DNA of 64,000 nucleotides from Ancylostoma caninum (GCA_037903475.1 JBAJFG010000060.1:186001-250000), one strand, 5' to 3'; counted from the stretch's first letter, positions 23,701 to 38,700 are shown. The notes: generated by a model not told the origin, from the letters alone. Numbers and translations: made by a program.

Positions 23701-26700
23701 TTGTGTAGTCACGACATCCGTTCTTTTCGAGAAAGCTTCTGCAGTAACAAAGAGTAAAAGCCTCTAAATATGAAGGCATGGCATTGTATATCCCATCAAC
23801 TATATACGGATACGGGTCCACCGATGGAGAAGGGCCCGCCGTGGCCCAGTGGTGCGGTGGACGCCAAGATACGGGTCCACCGATGGAGAAAGGGCCCACC
23901 GTGGCCCAGTGCTTTTCTAGAGATTTGGCAAGTGTGAAGCGTTTGCACATGTCCCAAGTGGCTGCCCCACCCCACTTTCTAGCGTCCCGAAGGGGCGCTA
24001 GTACATATAAAAATCTTGTATTAGTTTATTTTTACTTGTTTATTTTTGTTATTATTTTTAATATAATTTTTATTAATTATTTGTTATTATAACTAATATT
24101 TTTATTAGTTTTATTTTCCTCTGGGTCCCCAAAACAGCGCGGACCCCACTTTTTTCCCGCGCCCCACCTCCGGCCCACTTTCTGCGTCCGCCACTGCTGG
24201 AGACCCCTACCCAGGCCTGCTTACAGACTTTCAACGCCATTTTATTGCGTTTTTCATCTAGTTTTCAGATCACATCCACCGTTGATTGCTGTCCTATCTT
24301 CTAATAACAAATTCTCTAAAACAAATCCGGTAAAAATATGCTTTGAGAGTAACCTAATCAGCAGCTAATCAGTGAAGCTCTCTTCGAAGATTCTGTGGAT
24401 TTTGCGGTAAAGTTTGGCACAAATACCCGCATTCCTTGAAAAGCGAAAGCCTTCTGCGAAAACTGGTCCTCGCCTAGAAATACTCTTTTTTCTCTATTCT
24501 GAGAAGAAAGCAGGAAAAAGTGTGGTTTTCACGTGAAGAAATAATTGAACGGCGTTGTACAGTAACTCAAAAATTGTTGGACTCCTTAGTGTTTATCACC
24601 GTCTTTTCTATGCGCAGCTCACTAAGTGCGCATTTAGAAAAACTGGTATTTTCTTACTGAATTATTTGCAGGGTACTTCGAGGCGGCTTCATTTACCTAT
24701 TGACGATGTTAGACATCAAATAATGAATGTTATCCATAGAAACGAGACGGTCGTTCTCATTGGCGAAACAGGATGTGGAAAAAGTACCCAAGTATCTCAG
24801 GTGAGGATTTGGACTGAAGATTAGTTATGACGACCATCTTAAAAATTCTCGTTTCATTCCATTGTTTTATTGGCAACGCACCTTTGAAGTGATGTTTACA
24901 TTGAGCAACTAAAGGCAACACAGATGTTCAGGAGACTGTCAGTTCCTAATACGTCTCGAGCGTTTACGGATATATGATACCCAGCCTCACCTCTAACCAA
25001 TCGCGGATCGTGCCTAGAATGGTCCTTCATAGCATTCCCTTATCCGTAACCTTGAAAGTCAATCCGATTGCTCAGTCGAAGGGACTTAGTCATCGGAGGA
25101 GGTTTCCGTATGTTCTGTAGACATTGTGAAACTGCGAAGGACTTTTAACCCTTCTCAGGATAACTTGCTGAAGGACTGCATCAAAGAATAGACAGATCAC
25201 CCAGCTCGAACTCTTTCTGCTGTAAGTATTCTCAGTGTATCGGCCCTGGTGGTCTTCTGGGATTTTGTCTGAACTGACTACTATGGTCAAATGTTTTGTA
25301 ATCGTCTCTTAGTTATACTGCCTGATGATATCATCTTACCGGCCACGCTCTGCGGCGTGGCGAATTTAATGTTTGAGCCGGACACTGAACATCTGAAGAC
25401 CTTGTTTTGCGAAAGTCTTGTAGAGAACACCCGTAATTCGCTTTAACTGGAAAGAAAATGGAGAGAGAAAAAGAGCATGATGTGGGGTACCCGGAGTGGA
25501 CAGAATGGTAGATAATAGGCGCGAATTTATCGTCGCTAAGCATGGATGGTACTCTAGAAGTCGATCTCCTTATCGGGATCTCTATTTTTGATATTATGAT
25601 ATTGAAATTTTTCTAATTTTGTTTTCACTGACGAAAATATTGATGGTTTCTCTTTAGTTCTGCGTCCGTATGGGTCATGCAGAAAACGGTTTCGTTGGCG
25701 TCACCCAACCACGCCGTCTTGCAGCAGTTTCGCTTGCACATCGAGTGGCCTGGGAGATGAAGTCAACTCTTGGACAAAAGGTACAGTATTCATCTTCATT
25801 TTCCCTTCAATTCTATTGTAGGACCTATGTTCGGTTTGCTTTAGTGAATGTTGTGGCAAATCTGTCTTTTCTGTATATGAATAATACCCGAATGAAAAAT
25901 GAAGGCGTCTTCAGAACTGGTGCACCAAGCCATTTCGTGCTGTGTCATGATATGGTGTATGTATCATGGATTGAGATGGCGCTGGGTGACTCCCACACCG
26001 CCTACGCTCCTTCTGCATCACTATCTTTGTCTGCGTATCGTAGCCATCTTTAGCTACTAATAACATGTTCATCATTGACGGGTTTGCTAGAGGCAACGGT
26101 GTAGACATCGACCAGAGTAAGACTAATGGACTACAGTTAGTGTCCTTTCACAGATTCTCTTTTTACTATCTTGTTCACATTTCTTCTCTGGATCCGTAAT
26201 AACCAGTTTATGACAGTTTTTTTGCTTGACTTTTCTTTTTTGCACAAACTCAATTGTGTACCTCCCAGCGAAAGTTCGAAGTTGATGCAATTTAGCTACC
26301 CTATCACGATTAGTTGAATTGTGATATTTTATTAAATTGATGGGCCCTAAGAACCATATTCGTGAAGGTTGAAGAGTGATTAACAGTGACTCGCATTGGC
26401 AGTAATCCATTGCATTGATTTTATCAGTATAGGTTGGATACCACGTACGCTTCGAGAAGGAGATGTCTGAAAGCACAAAAATTGTCTATCTGACGGATGG
26501 TATCCTGCTTAGAGAAGCTATACATGACCCCTTGCTCAAAGCCTACAACACCGTCATTGTGGATGAAGCTCATGAACGTAGCCTCAATACGGACATTCTT
26601 TTAAGTGAGTTCAAGTTTATGTTCTGAAGTTGTGCACGTCACTATATGCTAATTCTTCCCATGTCTGTCCCTACAGATATTCTGCGATTATGTCAGCACC

Positions 26701-29700
26701 AACGAAAGGAGTCTAATCTGCGCCTTCTTCGAATAGTCATAATGTCAGCTACGCTTGAAGCAAAGCTCTTTTCCACGTATTTCAACAATGCTCCTGTCTA
26801 CGTCATCCGAGGGCGGACTTTCCCAGTTGAGGTAGGTCTTTTCGTTCTCGTTGGCTGACTTCTGGTCTGTATTTAATGTGGGAACGTTGAACTAGTGTAA
26901 TGACGTCCGGCTCCACATGAAAACCTCCGTTTTCGAGAGTTAGCTAAACTTTGGAATTGCTCACCGCTCTGTGCTACTGTGTCATTCACATGGCTGCAAA
27001 TCAATTCACGTCATATTTTAATAGGGGGGGGGGGGTGGTGCTGTTGCGCCCGTAAAACAGGAGTGTACTTGTTTTGTGACGCTTCCAGTGATTCGCTACT
27101 TTTTTCCACCGAGGTCTGGGTTATGCTTAGGAATTTTGACTCGATTCAGGGTCGAATAACCCCTTTATTTGGTTTCTCTCGATTAGACGCTGTTATGATT
27201 GCGGTTAGGGACAGGCATAATGAGAACAGCGAGTCACATTGCGTACGTTCCCTTCTCTTAAACGCCGAATTGGACGCTCCCCCACTTAACTACACTCTTG
27301 CATGTCACTGTCGGGCGCAGAAATGTGCAGTCAGGGGAGGGGAGCGTATGAAAAAGTTGGGGTTTTCTTAATAAAACCATAACGACTCCTATCTCTATCT
27401 TTCCTCTCTCTTTCTCGCCTCTGTTGATAGTCTATCGTCACACGCTTGGTTGCCGTTCCCAGCCGGGTCTTTCCTGGTAGACCCTAAACGCGGCATTCAT
27501 TTTACTCCTCTTCCAACAGAAATTCGTGGCTATCAGTGGCGGACGCAGGGAGGGGGGGGGGTGGCAGGGGGCGCATTTTCAAAATTACTTTGCAATACTA
27601 ATAAAAATCTTGTATTAGTCTATTTTCAATTGTTTATTATTATTATTGTTTTTAATATAATGTTCGTTAATTAATTAATAATAATTATTATTATTAATAT
27701 TTTTATTAATTTTATTCTCCACCTGGGTCCCCAAAGCGGCTGAGACCCCACTTTTTTTCCCACGCCCCCCCCCCCCCCTCCTCCCCCCTTTCTGCGTACG
27801 CCACTGGTAGCTATATAACTCCGTATAACAACTGAATGGCTAGTACTATGGTGTGAACTCTATCCTCTTATGATATGACAGAAAGCACAATGTGGTAGTA
27901 ATCAGCAGCTGTACTAATTAGGTTTACCATTTGTGGCGTTTGTGCACAGTTTGAATTCGGATTTCATATGCAGATTTCAAAAACATGACTCAGCTTAAGG
28001 GACCGATAACGACACTGCTGCCAAATTTCACGGCTTTTCCAGACGTTCTCTTTCAGATTTTTCACGCGGAACTGAATCCTGAAAACGCCGACTACGTGTA
28101 CAATACCCTTGTCTGCATCAAGGATCTGCATCAAGAAGAGCCTATTAGGTAGAAACTCAGTTTGGTTTTCAAGTGTCAAGGCTTTTATATACGTACGGTA
28201 GTGCATTGAGACTCTCAACTTTCGGTTTTCAGTCCTTCTCTTAGGGGATGGTTTTTAAAACCTATGATTCCCACCAATAATTCACTTTAAGGTGTATGCA
28301 GTGCCAGCGCGGAGAATGTTTTTTTTTCTATTTTTTGTGAGATTCTTTAAAGAATCCAGGTAGTCAGGGTCAGTCATTTGACGGACTTAGCAATCAGTTC
28401 TATCGTTTTGTTGTAAGCAACATTTCAGAAGAAATTAAACTATCTACCATTAAAAAGAGTTCATATCTAGCAGAAAGTCCGCATTGATCCAGCCTGATCA
28501 GACGCCTACTAATTGTGCTGAATTTGAACCATTTTTTTAAACCACAAATACGCCGTGAATGCATGCGACTTAGCAAGAAAAGTTCTTTTTTTTTCTCGAA
28601 ACCTTCACTGCAGGGCACGTAGTAATACTTCATCCGACCACTCAATGCCGAGTTGAGCGGTTGGACGAGTTTTCCGAAATGAAACCACATTGAATCTATT
28701 ATTGATTGATTGAACTCCCAAATTTCAAGAAATTTCTTCTTTTCCCACTACTGGGCGCTGTCGCCGGAAGAATGCGTAAGTGTCCAGTGGTGGGAAATTG
28801 AAATCCTCGCAGAAATCCACCCACAGAGCACTTGGACCCAGGAGCGATTGACATGCCGTAAGCGACTTTGTTGGTACCACATCCCGTCCGTATTCGATTG
28901 GTCTCATTCGTACCTGGTCGCAACAAGCTCTCCTCCATCGTTCATATACCGATGCTAGGTGTTATCAGTTCGAAACATGTCTTTTCGAAAAAAATTGAAC
29001 CATTTACGCGAAGCACTTCATGTCAATCGGTCATTAGGCATGTCAACTCAGAGCTGAACGTAAGTAAGTCGAGAGGTGCTTATCGGCCTCTCCTATGCTG
29101 CCAACGCTATTTGTTCAATTCTCTGAGCAGTCAACTCAGAGTTGACCACTTGCTCAACACCGAGTTCATTTTTTGGCTCAACTCCGATGATATCTCTATC
29201 ATCTCGGAGTTCAATCTCTATTTCATTCATATCATATTATTCATATTCACATCTTAATACATGTGAAGGCAACGGACATCCAGCTGACCTAGCTGAATTT
29301 CGAGTTGACTTCTCAGTTGAGCTCACCTGAAATTTAGGGATTTACTACGGGCCCAGGTTGCCGCCAAACGCAGCGATTATCACTGATTGATTGAAATCGA
29401 TGTTTAGAACCGAGAACGTGTCAGTTTCGAAAGTCGCTTGAATGAGAAAAACAAGCCTCACGTTTTGAGAGTCAGAATTGGCCCATGACCACTCCTGTTC
29501 ATGGACTTGCACAGTATTTTTGTAGCACGTTTAATATAGTTTTTAGACCACCAAACATTGGTTGCTGATCTGTTTTCATGTGGAGAAATTCCTCGATACA
29601 AATTTGGTGAAAATTGGCCATTGATTGATTGATTGAGAGCATGCAGTATTTGTTGTTTTTCTCTCGCATAATTTTTATTATCCGTTTTCATGGAGAGCTG

Positions 29701-32700
29701 CTGGTACCACTGGAAAAAGCACTCTTTGCGCTCTTTAAGAGTCACTGCAAGGCTTTTCCTGAAGATTTGGTGAATTCTGGAGGAAACGTTCTCACAACAA
29801 ACCGCATTTTTCGAATACGTGTTTTAGCGCTAACTTCCCCAAAGCGAAAGCCCCTTGCCGAATTCGATTCCAACTCAAAATTACTTCAAACTCTCCTCTA
29901 TCCGGAAAACAAGAGAGCAGGGCAAAGCATAGGTTCCTGACGGAGAAATAATTAAGCAAACGTTGTACTATAACTTATGCCTCCTGTATTGGTGCCCATA
30001 AATTAAAACTTTTCTTTAGCGACCATTTTCTCGTCTTCCTCACGGGACGCGAAGAAATCGAAACTGTGGCGAGAAAACTACGTGAATTGAATAAGCATTT
30101 CACGGCTCCTATATACCCGGTTCCTCTTTTCGCTGCCATGAGCGCTACATCACAGATGAAAGCGTTCGAGCCACCTCCAGAGGTATGTTTTTGGAAGTGA
30201 AGAGATGGAAATTGAATCACATCACCCTAGAGTTGTTCCTTTTTTTATTCTTCTCAATAGTGTGTAAGTACTCAAAGAAATTGTTCGCTTTGATGTCTTG
30301 GCGCAGAGCAAGGTGGGGAGGGAGGTGACGTTTAGATTGCCATCACTGTGACAAAGTCGAGGCAAACTGCCCTAATCAAGGCATGTATTATGTTCTGAGT
30401 TACAAGTGTTGCTGTACTAATTGACCAAATCTCTCGCAGACATATGAAAGAAGTGCGCTTGCATACAGATAGTATCAGGTTGTTGCGAAAATAATTGCCG
30501 TTTTGGGGTAAGCTTAACTAAAATTATTTCTTCTGTCCAATTTGAGCAACTTAAGCCCAGCTTATGTAGCACTCTTGTAGAGGTTTTCCTCCTCTTTCAA
30601 GTGCTGCTTGAACATTCTGGCTAGCTCCTTCCTGAGGATTTTGATGAAGTCTCCAACAAACAATGAGCCGAAGCAATTTTCGGGTGATTATGTTTGATGA
30701 CTTCAAACTCGATCACTCTTTGTCAGAGGTATGCGGTAATCTTGCGTTTGTTTTTGCTTGAAATGGTCTTCCAAATGGACGGCGAACTTGGGGTTCGCAA
30801 AGCTCTCTTCTTACGATTTTAAATTCCAATGCAACCGTGGTCGTGATCTTGGGAGACGACCAGGCTTTCAGGACAGCCGTGGAACCTAAACCGGATCTTA
30901 CCATCTGGATGATGAGAGCAGGGGTCGAAGCTCACTACACTGCAGTTTCAATATATCCGATCCCAGTCAACAGGGTAAGAAAAGTGTGGACGTGACAACA
31001 GACGATCTGACTGATGACAAACGTCTTACCTGGCGTGACTTCTAACCTAATTTCTTCGTCCCAAAACGACTGATTTCTAGACCATTTAATTACTGTGCAT
31101 GAAGCTCAGTTCCTGTACGATAACAAGAAATGCGAATGGGTATGGGTGGGAACGATTACCCACTTCTAAAATTTCCCTGCTATAGATGCGGTCGGCAGTG
31201 GGGAACAAATGCTGGTTTTCCCCTGCTTCAAGTTAGCGTTAAACCACACATTGCAAAACTCACCAGGCAAAAACTGATGCAGTGAAGCATTGAGGTTCTC
31301 ACTCAATGCTCTTAGTCCTTGGACCATTACCCTACTGTATTTCGTTTTTCCGTGCTCCAGATAGAATTCTGCGACAGCAGCAGATTGCTGATCTAGAGCA
31401 TGCTGAAATCGCCTTTCAAAAATTTGCGAATTCTTGTGATCTCATTTTATGCCGTAGAGGAGTGAAATCCTCATTATATTGTCGGGAAGGATCTACCAAA
31501 TTGAACGGTTTCTAAAGCTATGAAAAAGGTGGTTTTTGAGCCGAGTTACAACACTTTGAACTGAAGGGTGCATTTCGGCAATTAATTTCGCAACAACCTA
31601 ATAGAATTGCGTGCTCGTTTGTAACGTCCATTGTATGTGTTTCCCGCTTTTTTCTTTTTTTTCTCACTTTTCTCGTCTATGAAATTCATCACGTAACAAG
31701 ATTCCCGGTATACTTTTCATTTAATAATGTTTTTGAACATTTCCATCACATCTCCAACCGACCATCTTACTCAGACAAACTCTCGCTTGTCGCGCGCGCC
31801 TGTTTGAGGAGCGAGCCATGCTTCGCTTCGCCTGAAGCAGAAGGAAATAGTACAGTTTCGAAGACGAAGGTCGGTAAAGTCGCTCGCTTCTGTCGGATCA
31901 GAATTTCTCTAGGCGCGGAGGGACGATTTTCGAAGGACGCAGACGACAAAAGACGCTCGCTCGCGCGCGCAAGAACACATCTTCACCAGCAAAAATACGA
32001 AGCAACATCAGTGGGACTCCGCGGTCGGCGCGGCGAACAGGTTCGGTAGTTGAGGGTGTGAAATCAATCCTTTCCAACCGCTATCCCCATCCAATGATGG
32101 AGAGGTCGTAGCGGCTATTTTCGTAAAGATGGTCATGCACCATCAGTACACTTATGTGGTGGACCCTTGTCGCTCAACGTCCAACACATAAGCATCATTC
32201 GGTATTGACCGGTTGTGACATCGTCGCTGGGCGCGCGCCCCATTCTCGCTTCTGCCGGGGCCTTACCTGCGCGGCCAGGAGGGTTAGTCTGAGTAATAGA
32301 AGGACCTGCGCTATCGTGGTAGTGCAATCTTATAGTTTGTAGCAGGGCTGTGCGTTACTAACCTAACGAATTAACGCATTAACGCCTAACGGTAATTTTC
32401 GGCCTAACGTAATGAATTAACGAATTAACGAAAACCCTCAAAAATCCGTTAGGATCCATTTCGTTAATAGACCAAATAGTATGTGAAATGCGTACTCTAC
32501 TCGTTCTGTACAACTTTCTCACAATGCACAGCAGATCATACACAGAATCACGACGATTGTGAAATATGGTCCGCAGTAGGGCACCCAAGCTACATATGTC
32601 GGTGGTTAGAGCTGTATAATTATTGACTATTGAGAACTTTCATAAATCTGCAGCTATTTTAGGAAGTGGGTGAACACCAGGGATGTACGTAACAAAAAAT

Positions 32701-35700
32701 TTGATTTTCGTAAATCGTAAACTTCCCAAAAACGTCGTAAGTCGTAAATCGTAACTAAAGAATATGGAAACCACTGGTAGAATCCAGCAAAAAATATTGA
32801 TTGTTTGAAGCAAAATCATCCTTGGAGCGTTCAGAGTTATCGCTGCCAAACTGCTCCTCAGCCAATTCCTTATCTTCTGAGATTGATGGTATTGTGAAGA
32901 GGGAACAACTTTTTTTGTTGTTTTTGAAGACAATCCAGTTCTGAGCTAAATATTATTCACTGAGGTTGAGAGAATTCTTTTTATTCTGATCAGTGCTTTT
33001 AAAATGAACACAATAGATGGTTCTGTTCCCAGAACAACCAACCATTCCAAATGAGTCGGAAGACTGGTTCCAGGGAGGTCTGATAAGACGAAACGCTTAT
33101 GCGATTTATCACATGCCACTGCAAAGCATTGAGCATATGAGCATTCAATGCCACTTCTAAAATCAAGTTGAATGTGATGGGATTACCAAAACGGATCATT
33201 CATCAATTATGTAGTTCAGTTGGCATTACCAATAGGTTCGTATGAGCTCCGCCACTAAGGAAAAAAAAACCGCGCACTGCAGAATGCCACAGTTAATACC
33301 GGAAATAATGTGAAACTTATTAACAAACGACGGGGCTCGGTGGGCAGCCCGATCTTCCTGCAAGAGCTTAACACTGTCCGGAAAAAAGATCTGAAAGAAG
33401 ACGATGCTAGAGCTTCTTGTGGCCTTCCATATCATCTCCATGGTTCTAGCAAATCTTCTCAACAGAGAACTTGAAAGCTAGTCCGGGACGAGACCATGTT
33501 TACAAATAATTTGAGTTACTGGTATAACTGAGAGAATCCGCTCTTAATAACACTGTGGAACGCAGACGTGAACAAATGGGGCATATTTGTACACTGACGA
33601 CAAGAGCTATGGCAAGATTCCTTTCTTGTAGTTATTTACGATTCTGTTACGAAATTTAGGCACTTTTTCATAAATCGTAAGTCGTGAGAAAATCGCAAAA
33701 AATGGCCGTAGATCGTAATTCGTAAATCCTAAATCGTAATTACGCATACCCCTGGTGAACACCTCGCGCAGAAGCCATTATTCCCTATTGGTCCTCTGGA
33801 GTATTGCAGGATCGGTATTAACACCTTGAAATTCCCTCATATCAAAATGTTGGCATATAAATACCTTCCCGAACCGCCAACTGAGTGCGAAAACCTCTTC
33901 TCAACAGCAGGCTCCATTATGTTGAATACAAGAACCAGTTTGACTGCAGAAAACTTGGTAAAGATAGATATCCGTCTATCCCTGGATGAGTTGTTGCATG
34001 AAGGCCGTTTGGTTATTCTGATCGCTACCACTGAATTTCTCATTGATAAAGTTTGTTTCCCATACGATTTCCACCCATCACACCTAACTTCCAACTGGGC
34101 GTCTCTTTTCGCAAGGACCGGAACGAGTGCTTTGAGACTCGCGTTTTACGCAGTTTCGGAGAAAATGGATCAGTGTATGCGTGTTCATCATCGCAGGAAA
34201 CCTAGAATCACAACTGAATCTTGATGACCAAATTTTACGTAGGTGCCGCCTTTAAGAACCCTCATCCGTTCCTATTGCTAAAGATTTGTTATGAAAATTA
34301 TAAAGCAAAATTACCCAACTCTCAACCAAAAGAATCCTTTTCATGTCTTTTTTCAGTGTTCTGACGGCATGTTTGTTTTTTCTGGAGAGAAATTATCATT
34401 TCAAATGTTTTCATCTTGATATACCGTACTTCCAAAGCAAGAAGAATCCACAGCATATTTGCTTTTAATATCAATTGGGGAACTCCATTGCTTGTTACAG
34501 CTTATGAAACGTATCAAAATTTTCAAAAATCGGTCCTCTATCGAATTAACGGATTAACGAGTTAACGCATTAACGCGTAACGGCCATTTTTGGCCTAACG
34601 TAACGAAATAACCGATTAACGAAAACTGAAATTTTTCTAACGCACAGCCTTGGTTTGTACATATTCCGCGAAGTACGATTCAAACACTCACCAAATGAGC
34701 GTCGAGGTTCGGTTACTATTCGCTTTGTTTGCTTCAAATTTCATATTTTCATCCACATAATACATAACAGTACTGTTTTCATCCTGATCGCTAGTGAATA
34801 TCAGTCAATGATGACCACGAATTTTTTTATTTGCTCACTCAATCCTGCATATGTTTGCAGGGTCATCGTAAGGTTGTGATAGCTACGAATATTGCGGAAA
34901 CTTCTCTTACAATTCCTGGAGTACGGGTGGTCATTGATTCGGGCAAAGTCAAAACAAGGTAGGGATCATGCCTGTTTTCTTTTTTATTCAGTGTGATTTT
35001 CAAAAAAAAACCCGCTGGCCTCGTTTGTCTCTCCTTTCCCTCAATGCAGCATTGCGCAGTTGCGTCATCCTACTATATTAAAAGATTTGGTCGCTAATTC
35101 CCGAGAACGCGTCTGTTACTGCGCGTCGACTCTCAGCGCATTGTCGATACGCAGTGTTGTGATGAGTACTTTAAAAAGGGGCCCCTGGCCTAAATTTCCA
35201 CATTGTCCGCTTTTTTCTTCTTAGATCTTTATCTTCCTTGTTATAGGGTGACACCTCCCTAAGGGCCGGCGTAGGTTTTAGGCTACTTTGCACCTGGGAT
35301 TATTGATTAGTTTATCGATTATATCGATTTTATTGATTTTTCGCTATTTTTGCCCCAGGCGTGGCGAGGACATGTCTACTGGGGTATGTCAGTACGCTGA
35401 ACACGAATATGACAACCGTTTCGTACGGCACTATCGATTTATCGATTTTATTGATTTTTCGCTTGTTTTGCCCCAGTGACGGTGAAGACATGGCTATTGG
35501 GGTATGTCAATACGCTGAAGACGAATATGACAACCGTTTCGTACGGCACTATCGATTTATCGATTTTATTGATTTTTCGCCAATTTTGCTTCAGGGACGG
35601 TGAAGACATGGGTATGTCAATACGCTGAACACGAATATGACAACCGTTTTCTACAGCACTATCGATTTATCGATTTTATTGATTTTTCGCTAATTTTGCC

Positions 35701-38700
35701 CCGGGCGCGGCGAAGACATGCCACTGGGGTATGTCAGCACGCTGAACACGAATATGACAACCGTTCTGTACAGCACTATTGATTTATCGATTTTACTGAT
35801 TTTTCGCTAATTTTGCGCCTGCGCGGCGAAGACATGTCACTGAGGTATGTCAATACGCTGAACACGAATATGACAACCGTTTTGTACAGCACTATCGACT
35901 TATCGATTTTATTGATTTTTCGCTATTTTTGCCAGGACCCGAGCAAAGCCGGGTACACAGTCTAGTAATAAAAATTCAAAAAATAATGGTGAAACTAAAC
36001 AACTGGATTCAAAGAATCAAACAGATATAAGATTTTTTTAATCCAGCAAGCCATTCTCAGGGGTGAAGGGGCTCCCTGCAAATCCGATTTGGAGCCCAAT
36101 AATCCTAATAATGTCGATTAACGTTACAACAAAATCCTAGCACATGGTTTTGTTACCTGACATGGTTTTGAGACGAAGTGGTAGCGCTGTTCCCATCCGT
36201 TGGGGTTTTTCCTTGATTTTGACAGGGCCAGTGGTAAACATACGCCGGTCTCAGGTAAAGAGGCACACGGGTCCATTGGTCGGGATTTTCCCGCCAGTGG
36301 TAAACAGTTGCTGGTCTCAGGTAAAGGGGCACACGGGTCCGTTGGTCAGAATTTTCCCGCCATTGGTAAACAGGTGCTGGTCTTTGGTAAAGGGGCACAC
36401 GGGTCTTTGGTGAGCACTTCCCTTGGGTTCGACTGGGCCAATGGTAAACAGGCGCCGGTCTAATGTAAAGGGGCACACGGGTCCTTTGCTCAGGACTTTG
36501 CCTTGGGTTCCATTGGGCCAATGGTAAACAGGGGCACATGGGTCTGTTGGTCAGAATTTTCCCGTCAGCGGTAAATAGGTGCTGGACTCTGGTAAAGGGG
36601 CACACGGGTCTTTGGTCAGCACTTCCCTTGGGTTCGACTGGGCCAATGGTAAACAGGCGCCGGTCTCAGGTAAAGGGGCACACGGGTTCGTTGGTCAGGA
36701 CTTTCCCTTTGGTTCCACTGGGCCAGTGGTAAACAGTTGCTGGTCTCAGGTAAAGGGGCACACGGGTTCGTTGGTCAGGACTTTCCCTTGGGTTCCACTG
36801 GGCCAGTGGTAAACAGTTGCTGGTCTCAGGTAAAGGGGCACACGGGTCCGTTGGTCAGGACTTTCCCTTGGATTCCCCTGGGCCAGTGATAAACAGGTGC
36901 TGGTCTCAGGTAAAGGGGCACACGGGTCGTTGCTCAGCTCTTTCCCTTGGGTTCGACTGGGCCAGTGGTAAACAGGTGCTGGTTCTGGTAAAGGGACACA
37001 TGGGTCTGTTGGTCAGAATTTTCCCGCCAGTGGTAAACAGGTGCTGGACTCTGGTAAAGGGGCACACGGGTCCGTTGGTCAGGACTTTCCCTTGGGTTCC
37101 ACTGGGCCAGTGGTAAACAGTTGCTGGTCTCAGGTAAAGGGGCACACGGGTCCGTTGGTCAAGACTTTCCCTTGGGTTCCACTGGGCCAGTGGTAAACAG
37201 GTGCTGGTCTCTGGTAAAGGGACACATGGGTCTGTTGGTCAGAATTTTCCCGCCAGTGGTAAACAGGTGCTGGGCTCTGGTAAAGGGGCACACGGGTCTT
37301 TGGTCAGCACTTCCCTTGGGTTCGACTGGGCCAATGGTAAACAGGCGCCGGTCTCAGGTAAACGGGCACACGGTCCACTGCGCGGTATTTTCCCTTGGGT
37401 TTGACTGGGCTAGTGGTAAAGTAGCGCTGGTTTTAGGTAAAGGGGCGCACTGGTTCATTGGTCGGAACTTTTCCTTGAGTCCAACTGGGCCAGTAGTGAA
37501 TTGGCGAGGTCTGTTGGCCGGGATTTTCCCGTGAGTCCGGCTGGCTGGCTCAGTGGTAAAGCGGCGTTGGCTTCAGGCAAAAGGCAACACGTGTTCATTG
37601 GTCGTCAACAAAAAGAAGGTCGTGGTCTTCAAAAATTTCAATCAGTCAATTTTGTCATTTTGTGACTCCTCGACAAGCTGTTTGCCACTGTTCAGTTTGA
37701 GTTTCTCAAAATCTAAGGATTAGTTCTATTCAGACAGGTGTTGAGACTGAATGAAGTGCTTAATTAGGTTTGTATGCAGACACTCTACTCGAACTCTAAT
37801 ACCAACACTGATAGAATGCGGTGAAACTTTGAGCCAAGGAACTCACGGGGTTACTATCTCGCGCAAAAGCCTAGACAATAACTTGCGCACCCACCTAATG
37901 TGTCTCATCAACCCCGTGGACCACCTCCCTTACTAGAAACTCGGGCAAAAGCCTAGACAATAATCTACGCACCCACCCCATGTATCTCGCCAACCCCGTG
38001 GATTGCCTCCCTTCCAAGAAACTCAGGCAAAAGCCTAGACAATAATTTACGCACCCCCCCCCCATGTATAGGGGTATCAAAAAGTTTCCGGCCTCAACCT
38101 GTTCCATCCCTTTTTTCTCAAAACTTTGAGTGCGATCATGTAGCCTAAAATCTTCAAATCCACCATGCCAAGTTTCATGCTCTTAAGCTGACTCATTCAA
38201 TAATAATGGCCCTTTTTTCTAACCTAACCATAGTGGGTTTCACATGCTTTTCGACAGCGCACCCGTCCACAGATTAAGAGTTGCGCTTGCTGCCACACGA
38301 GAACGTGGATTCGAATTACTGAATCACATGTCCCATAGTTTGGACCTTGCACCCAGCAACTATTTTCTGTCTGGAAATTTGAAACAGCATCTTCGCACGA
38401 TGGGACTGGATGTCGAAAACGTCAAAGAGCCGGCTGTTGAAAGATACTCTGAGTCAAATGAGGAAAGCAGCTCCTTGAACGGTTTGAAAAAATTCAAATC
38501 GAGCCATGAAAAGTGTATTAGTGTTCGAGGGACCTGTATTTTACTACAACAAAATTTGCTCGCTGTAGATCTTTTGGAAGTACTCTAGGCCGGAAACTTT
38601 TTGATAACCCTATATCCCGCCAACCCCATGGATTGCCTCCCTTCCAAGAAACTCAGGCAAAAGTCTAGAAAATAACTTGCGCACCCACCTCATGTATCTC

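Larger units (their letters stand above)
32343..34652 (+). mobile_element. hAT element with transposase remnant
   Basis: The ends are CAGGGCTGTGCGTTA on the left and the complement of CAAGGCTGTGCGTTA on the right. Flanking 8-mers GTTTGTAG (32335-32342) and GTTTGTAC (34653-34660) match in 7 of 8. AACGAATTAACG-type repeats lie within about 130 bp of each end. It is interrupted by a second element at 32678-33754. Confidence 0.85.

Noticed and set aside
36153..37534. Proline/valine-rich frames over the minisatellite
   Set aside because: Open only because the repeat unit lacks stops in some frames; no start or splice context.
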